Assembly (NCBI RefSeq): GCF_042408365.1
Contig: NZ_JBHOQJ010000060.1
Span: forward strand, 1-8,851
Source: Thermoflexus sp042408365
Lineage (GTDB): Bacteria > Chloroflexota > Anaerolineae > Thermoflexales > Thermoflexaceae
Direction: 5' to 3'
Length of the DNA: 8,851 nt
In this document: positions 6,329 to 8,851 of the stretch, one piece after another
Layout: each line of letters begins with the position of its first letter
Numbering within the stretch: position 1 is the first letter of the stretch
The notes under the pieces: generated by a model
Seen by the model: the letters and a program-made list of their open reading frames with translations, nothing else
Told to the model about the DNA's origin: nothing
The model's database searches: none
Translations under genes and position numbers: made by a program

Positions 6329-7516
6329 TTACCCTCCCAGCCACTCCTTCTGCTTCGCCTTGGCGGAGATCGAAGGACGAAGGCCCCGACGGAGGAGGGC
6401 CTCCTGGATCATCTGCTCCAGGCGCAGCCGTTCCTCCGAGCGGATGCGGGCCAGTTCGTGGGCCCGGGTGAGCAGATAGGGATAGGGGGCTTCCGCCAGG
6501 ATGCGACACTGATCCCAGATCGCGCGATGCAGCCGGTCCAGACGGACACGATCCTGGGCCACCCACTCGGGGATCTCCACACGGGCCAGATGAGGACGGC
6601 CCTCCGTTCCCACGTTGAGGTAGAAGAAGAGCAGCCGATGTCCCTCGTGGCCCAGGTGATCATTGATCGGCCAAGTGGGGGCGAAGAGGGCTGAGCGCTC
6701 TCCGGGTTGAAGCAGCTCGGCGAAGAGCATGCGATCTCGCAGTTGACCGAACGGGTAGTCGGCGACCTTCTCCCGAGAGATCTCCTCTAGAAGCCCTAAA
6801 GCCAGCAAGCGCAGCACCGCATGGCCCGTCGGCCGATCGACGTATCCGGCGATGGCGCCCCCCGTCCCCTTGGCGGATTCGAAAGCCCTGACGGCGCGTC
6901 GGAAAAGCTCCCGATAGCGTTCGGCGGGGACCGCGGCGAAGGGCTCGCCGCGGGCCAGGGCCCATGGGAGCAGCAGGCCGTCGGCCAATCCCACCGGCGG
7001 GCCGAAGGGATCGCCCGCCCGGCGGGCCATCGCTTCCGCCAGCCCTTCCAGCTCCTGGATGTCCCGCTCCGCCTCCAGGTCGTTCAGGGCGCGCATCTCT
7101 CCATCTTCCGTGAAGAGCTCCTCCTCCCGATACCAGAAGATGAGATGGTGCCGGGTTTCGGGCGGGGCGCCGGAGCCGGGGCGCATCTCGATCAGTCCGA
7201 TGTTCAGAACAAAATAGGGAACCGTCCCATGGCGATCCGGGTAAATCTGGGAACCATCGGCGGCGATCACGAGGGCCTGAGGAAGCTCGGCGGGGAGGGG
7301 GAATCGAGCGGCAAGGGGTTCCCCCCAAGGGATCGCCCCGCGCCAGCCGACACGGAGGGCCTCCCGGGCCATCTGTTGCAAACGCTCCAGATCCTCGGAA
7401 AACCGATGGAGCAGGCTGAGGGCATATCGTAAGGTCGGGGGATGGGCCCGAAGGCGATCCCCCGCATACTCGGCCAACTCCTGCACATATAATCTCACCT
7501 GCCGCCAGTCCAGCAT
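6329..7516 (-). CDS. nurA: NurA-domain nuclease, HerA partner
   Basis: NurA is a metal-dependent, RNase H-like-fold nuclease that degrades DNA ends when coupled to HerA. This protein has 395 residues from ATG 7516; a GTG at 7576 would add 20, but a TATAAT on this strand at 7581-7586 would put the transcript start near that codon, favouring the ATG. Its ribosome site is weak (GGGGA, 7-base spacing). Family marks are LVIAADGSQIYPD (82-94, with D87 the first metal ligand), a Glu-rich helix DLEAERDIQELEGLAEA (146-162) expected to supply a catalytic Glu, LADGLLLPW (178-186, D179), GYVDRPTGHAVLRLLAL (224-240), and YLLTRAHELARI (347-358, H353). The order D, E, D, H matches what I recall of the Pyrococcus NurA active site. 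Only 32 bases separate it from the HAS-barrel gene, so the two are an operon with herA. Confidence 0.88.
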   Translation of the reverse strand: MLDWRQVRLYVQELAEYAGDRLRAHPPTLRYALSLLHRFSEDLERLQQMAREALRVGWRGAIPWGEPLAARFPLPAELPQALVIAADGSQIYPDRHGTVPYFVLNIGLIEMRPGSGAPPETRHHLIFWYREEELFTEDGEMRALNDLEAERDIQELEGLAEAMARRAGDPFGPPVGLADGLLLPWALARGEPFAAVPAERYRELFRRAVRAFESAKGTGGAIAGYVDRPTGHAVLRLLALGLLEEISREKVADYPFGQLRDRMLFAELLQPGERSALFAPTWPINDHLGHEGHRLLFFYLNVGTEGRPHLARVEIPEWVAQDRVRLDRLHRAIWDQCRILAEAPYPYLLTRAHELARIRSEERLRLEQMIQEALLRRGLRPSISAKAKQKEWLGG

Positions 7517-7580
7517 CTCAGGATCCCCGCGTATCCGGGTCTCAGGGATCTTTGGCGCGTTCGCCAAGACCCTCACTCAA

Positions 7581-7586
7581 ATTATA
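7581..7586 (-). promoter_or_regulatory. Possible -10 box for the nurA operon
   Basis: Exact TATAAT on the minus strand in a short AT-rich patch, about 65 bases before the nurA ATG. No good -35 hexamer is found 16-19 bases upstream (AGGCCA at 17), so this is a weak or activator-dependent promoter at best. Confidence 0.35.
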
Positions 7587-7618
7587 TGCGGAAAGAAGAC
7601 CGGTGGCCTGCATTTGCT

Positions 7619-7647
7619 TTGACGGATTCGGCAAAGCCAGGTATAAT
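7619..7647 (+). promoter_or_regulatory. Near-consensus housekeeping sigma promoter pointing toward rho
   Basis: TTGACG (7619-7624), a 17-base spacer, then TATAAT (7642-7647): 11 of 12 consensus bases at ideal spacing. The transcript should begin near 7654. No convincing coding sequence follows for about 770 bases until rho, so it drives a non-coding RNA, a long rho leader, or both. Confidence 0.7.
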
Positions 7648-7653
7648 GAAAAT

Positions 7654-7830
7654 GCTTCTGCCGCTTGAGGCATCGACCCCGAGGATCACCAAGGGTATCT
7701 AGATAGAGGGGTTGCGCACCGGGTCTCCCCTGGGCGTTGAGGGCAGGTATGCCCCGAGGATCGTTCAGCGGCCCACGCCTACGTTCTTGGAGGGGACGAG
7801 TTGTGACTTCAAAACGATGCCGCTGGTTCT
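7654..7830 (+). ncRNA. Candidate structured RNA or rho 5' leader, family unknown
   Basis: The region just after the strong promoter has several possible helices: GGCATCG (7669-7675) with CGATGCC (7815-7821) as a closing stem, ACCCC (7676-7680) with GGGGT (7708-7712), and the GGGCA-GGTA-TGCCC hairpin (7741-7754). I do not recognise it. It lacks the signatures I know for tmRNA, SRP RNA, RNase P RNA or common riboswitches. The 3' end is a guess taken from the closing stem. A 6S-like RNA or an attenuation leader are possible alternatives. Confidence 0.25.
7677..7762. repeat. Short direct repeat CCCCGAGGATC (7677-7687 and 7752-7762)
   Basis: Two exact 11-base copies lie 75 bases apart in the putative leader. 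Flanks differ. This may be two protein-binding sites or paralogous RNA stems, or chance in GC-rich DNA. Confidence 0.3.
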
Positions 7831-8227
7831 CCTGATCCATCTTCCCTGCAGTCGATCCGGCTATGCGGGGAGGAGGGTGTTGAGGATATCCAGAGGGACC
7901 TTCCAGGTGCCACTCCTCACCCTAGAGACATCTAAGTTGCTGATTCGCCTCCCCTGGGGGCACATTCATGAACCTGGCGGTTGAGCACCTGCTCCCCTGT
8001 GGGGCGGTAGTCCATCGAAGCGAATGGATCCGTTCGTTCTCCAGGGGGTTAGGACTTGCCAGGGGCCTTTCGCTCTTGGCTACCTCTAATGTGATCCTCT
8101 TTCCGCGCCGCTTCAGGCCGCAGGAAAGGGAAAGCGCTTTGATCTTCCGCAACTTTTGGGCAGCGGGTCGTCACTCCAGAGGGTCGTGATCAGACCACCG
8201 CCCGGCGAAGCAGGCTGGCTCCACGCC
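7831..8227. other. Non-coding gap with no gene seen
   Basis: Small open frames on both strands here (up to about 90 residues) show no family resemblance, no good ribosome sites and no domain-like pattern. Short palindromes are present: 8021-8036 (CGAATGG/CCGTTCG with one G-U pair) and AAAGCGCTTT at 8131-8140, the latter like a LacI-family operator core. It could be a long rho leader or decayed sequence. Confidence 0.5.
8131..8140. promoter_or_regulatory. LacI-family-like operator core AAAGCGCTTT
   Basis: A perfect 10-base palindrome with the central CG typical of LacI/CcpA-type sites. The left flank GAAAGGGA resembles the sequence at 751-768 before the permease genes. There is no promoter next to it, so a regulatory role is weakly supported. 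Confidence 0.2.
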
Positions 8228-8272
8228 CTTCTTCCCTCCCCATGCGACGCAGTCACATGGGGAGGGAAGAAG
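8228..8272. repeat. Large perfect palindrome, first of a tandem pair
   Basis: The 17-base arms CTTCTTCCCTCCCCATG (8228-8244) and their exact complement (8256-8272) enclose an 11-base loop. Neither strand has a U-run afterwards, so it is not a standard terminator. One arm is pyrimidine-only over 14 bases. It looks like a REP-type dispersed palindrome or a leader structure of rho. Confidence 0.65.
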
Positions 8273-8279
8273 AAAAGTG

Positions 8280-8323
8280 TTCTTTGTGGTGCGGGCCACG
8301 CAAGCGGCCCGCACTACGAAGAA
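8280..8323. repeat. Large palindrome, second of a tandem pair (REP-like)
   Basis: The arms 8280-8297 and 8306-8323 form 18 pairs (two G-U), with core GTGCGGGCC/GGCCCGCAC and loop ACGCAAGC. It starts seven bases after the first palindrome. GTGCGGGC-type palindromes are, as far as I recall, frequent dispersed intergenic repeats in Chloroflexota and cyanobacteria. Confidence 0.65.
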
Positions 8324-8428
8324 ATCCCACGAGTAAAAAGATCATCACCACGTTGAGGTGACCACCGCGTAGCAATAGATGACTCAAAACTTGCAATTCC
8401 AATCCCAATCCTTAAGAGTGGAGCGACC

Positions 8429-8851
8429 ATGGAACAGGCACAGGTTCAGGTTCCCATCCTGGATTTCGATTACATCCATCTGGAATCCAAAACCTTAGAT
8501 GAGCTCCGCGAGCTGGCCCGGGGCCTGAAGATCCCCAGTTACAGCCGCTTGAAAAAGCAGGATCTGATCATGCGGCTCCTCCAGGCCAAAGCGGAGCAAC
8601 AGGGCTACGCCTTCGGTGGGGGGACTTTGGAGATCGTTGAGGATGAGGGCCTAGGTACTATCGGTTTCCTTCGGGTGAACCCGAATTTCCTCCCCAGCGC
8701 CCACGACATCTACGTCAGCCAATCCCAGATCCGGCGCTTCGGCCTGCGTCGGGGGGATTTCGTGGTCGGCCAGATCCGTCCCCCCAAGGAGACGGAGAAA
8801 TATTACAGCCTCCTCCGGGTGGAGGCCGTGAACGGCCTGGATCCGGAACAG
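8429..8851 (+). CDS. rho: Transcription termination factor Rho, N-terminal part (3' end outside window)
   Basis: The first 141 codons of Rho, the hexameric RNA helicase that ends transcription. Start is ATG 8429, with TGGAG (8419-8423) five bases upstream. Residues 15-58 are the Rho N-terminal helical domain (TLDELRELARGLKIPSYSRL, then KKQDLIMRLLQAKAEQQG). From about 63 comes the cold-shock-type RNA-binding domain: GTIGFLRV (76-83), DIYVSQSQIRRFGLRRGD (93-110) and GQIRPPKETEKYYSLLRVE (114-132). These match E. coli Rho closely (DDIYVSPSQIRRFNLRTGD, IRPPKEGERYFALL). There is no long Asn/Arg-rich insert before the RNA-binding domain, unlike actinobacterial Rho. The ATPase domain lies beyond the window. 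Rho is often controlled by its own leader, which makes the long upstream gap relevant. Confidence 0.96.
   Translation, partial: MEQAQVQVPILDFDYIHLESKTLDELRELARGLKIPSYSRLKKQDLIMRLLQAKAEQQGYAFGGGTLEIVEDEGLGTIGFLRVNPNFLPSAHDIYVSQSQIRRFGLRRGDFVVGQIRPPKETEKYYSLLRVEAVNGLDPEQ

Noticed and set aside
7577..7840. Minus-strand frame (87 codons) before nurA
   Set aside because: No ribosome site, no recognisable domain, and it runs through the divergent promoter region.
7712..8189. Plus-strand small frames in the gap before rho
   Set aside because: Compositions are not protein-like, starts lack ribosome sites, and none resembles a known family; could be decayed sequence but cannot be supported.
8228..8323. 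Tandem palindromes as intrinsic terminators
   Set aside because: Neither is followed by a run of Ts on either strand, so classical termination is unlikely.
7654..8428. tmRNA, SRP RNA, RNase P RNA, T-box or common riboswitch in the rho upstream gap
   Set aside because: The diagnostic conserved blocks I know for these (for example GGAAGGAAGCAG of SRP, GAGGAAAGTCC of RNase P, AGGGTGGTACCGCG of T-box) were not found.
1..8851. CRISPR array, tRNA genes, insertion sequence
   Set aside because: No regularly spaced repeats, no tRNA-like cloverleaf signature and no transposase or IS-type terminal repeats were seen.

Overview
The window looks like part of a GC-rich (about 60%), probably thermophilic bacterial chromosome. 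Chloroflexota (Anaerolineae/Thermoflexus-like) is the best guess. That rests on a bacterial HerA/NurA pair, a CUT1 sugar transporter without a local ATPase gene, and a small lipoprotein whose WPDSSLGCPEP-type domain I associate with that phylum. This is inference; there is no rRNA or other taxonomic marker.

Layout. Positions 1-658 (+) are the end of a sugar-binding protein gene, followed by a strong hairpin (676-712). Positions 910-2274 and 2271-3215 (+) are two CUT1 (MalF/MalG-type) permeases joined by an ATGA overlap. The first has an unusual extra hydrophobic N-terminus. A short convergent gap then separates these from four minus-strand genes. In transcription order they are nurA (7516-6329), a stand-alone HAS-barrel gene (6296-5682), herA (5564-3864) and a small lipoprotein gene (3724-3263). 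Positions 7517-8428 form a gap of about 0.9 kb with no convincing gene. It holds a near-consensus promoter pointing right, several RNA-like folds and two large tandem palindromes. Positions 8429-8851 (+) are the start of rho, cut off by the window edge.

How the genes fit together. The binding protein and two permeases form an ABC importer for an oligosaccharide or similar solute; the ATPase must come from elsewhere. NurA (nuclease) and HerA (hexameric translocase) are the known DNA-end-processing pair. Between them lies a protein that, by residue pattern and spacing, looks like the N-terminal region of HerA without its ATPase domain. It is a candidate third subunit or regulator and the most interesting item in the window. 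Next are the unexplained promoter and leader or small-RNA region upstream of rho, and the paired palindromes at 8228-8323.
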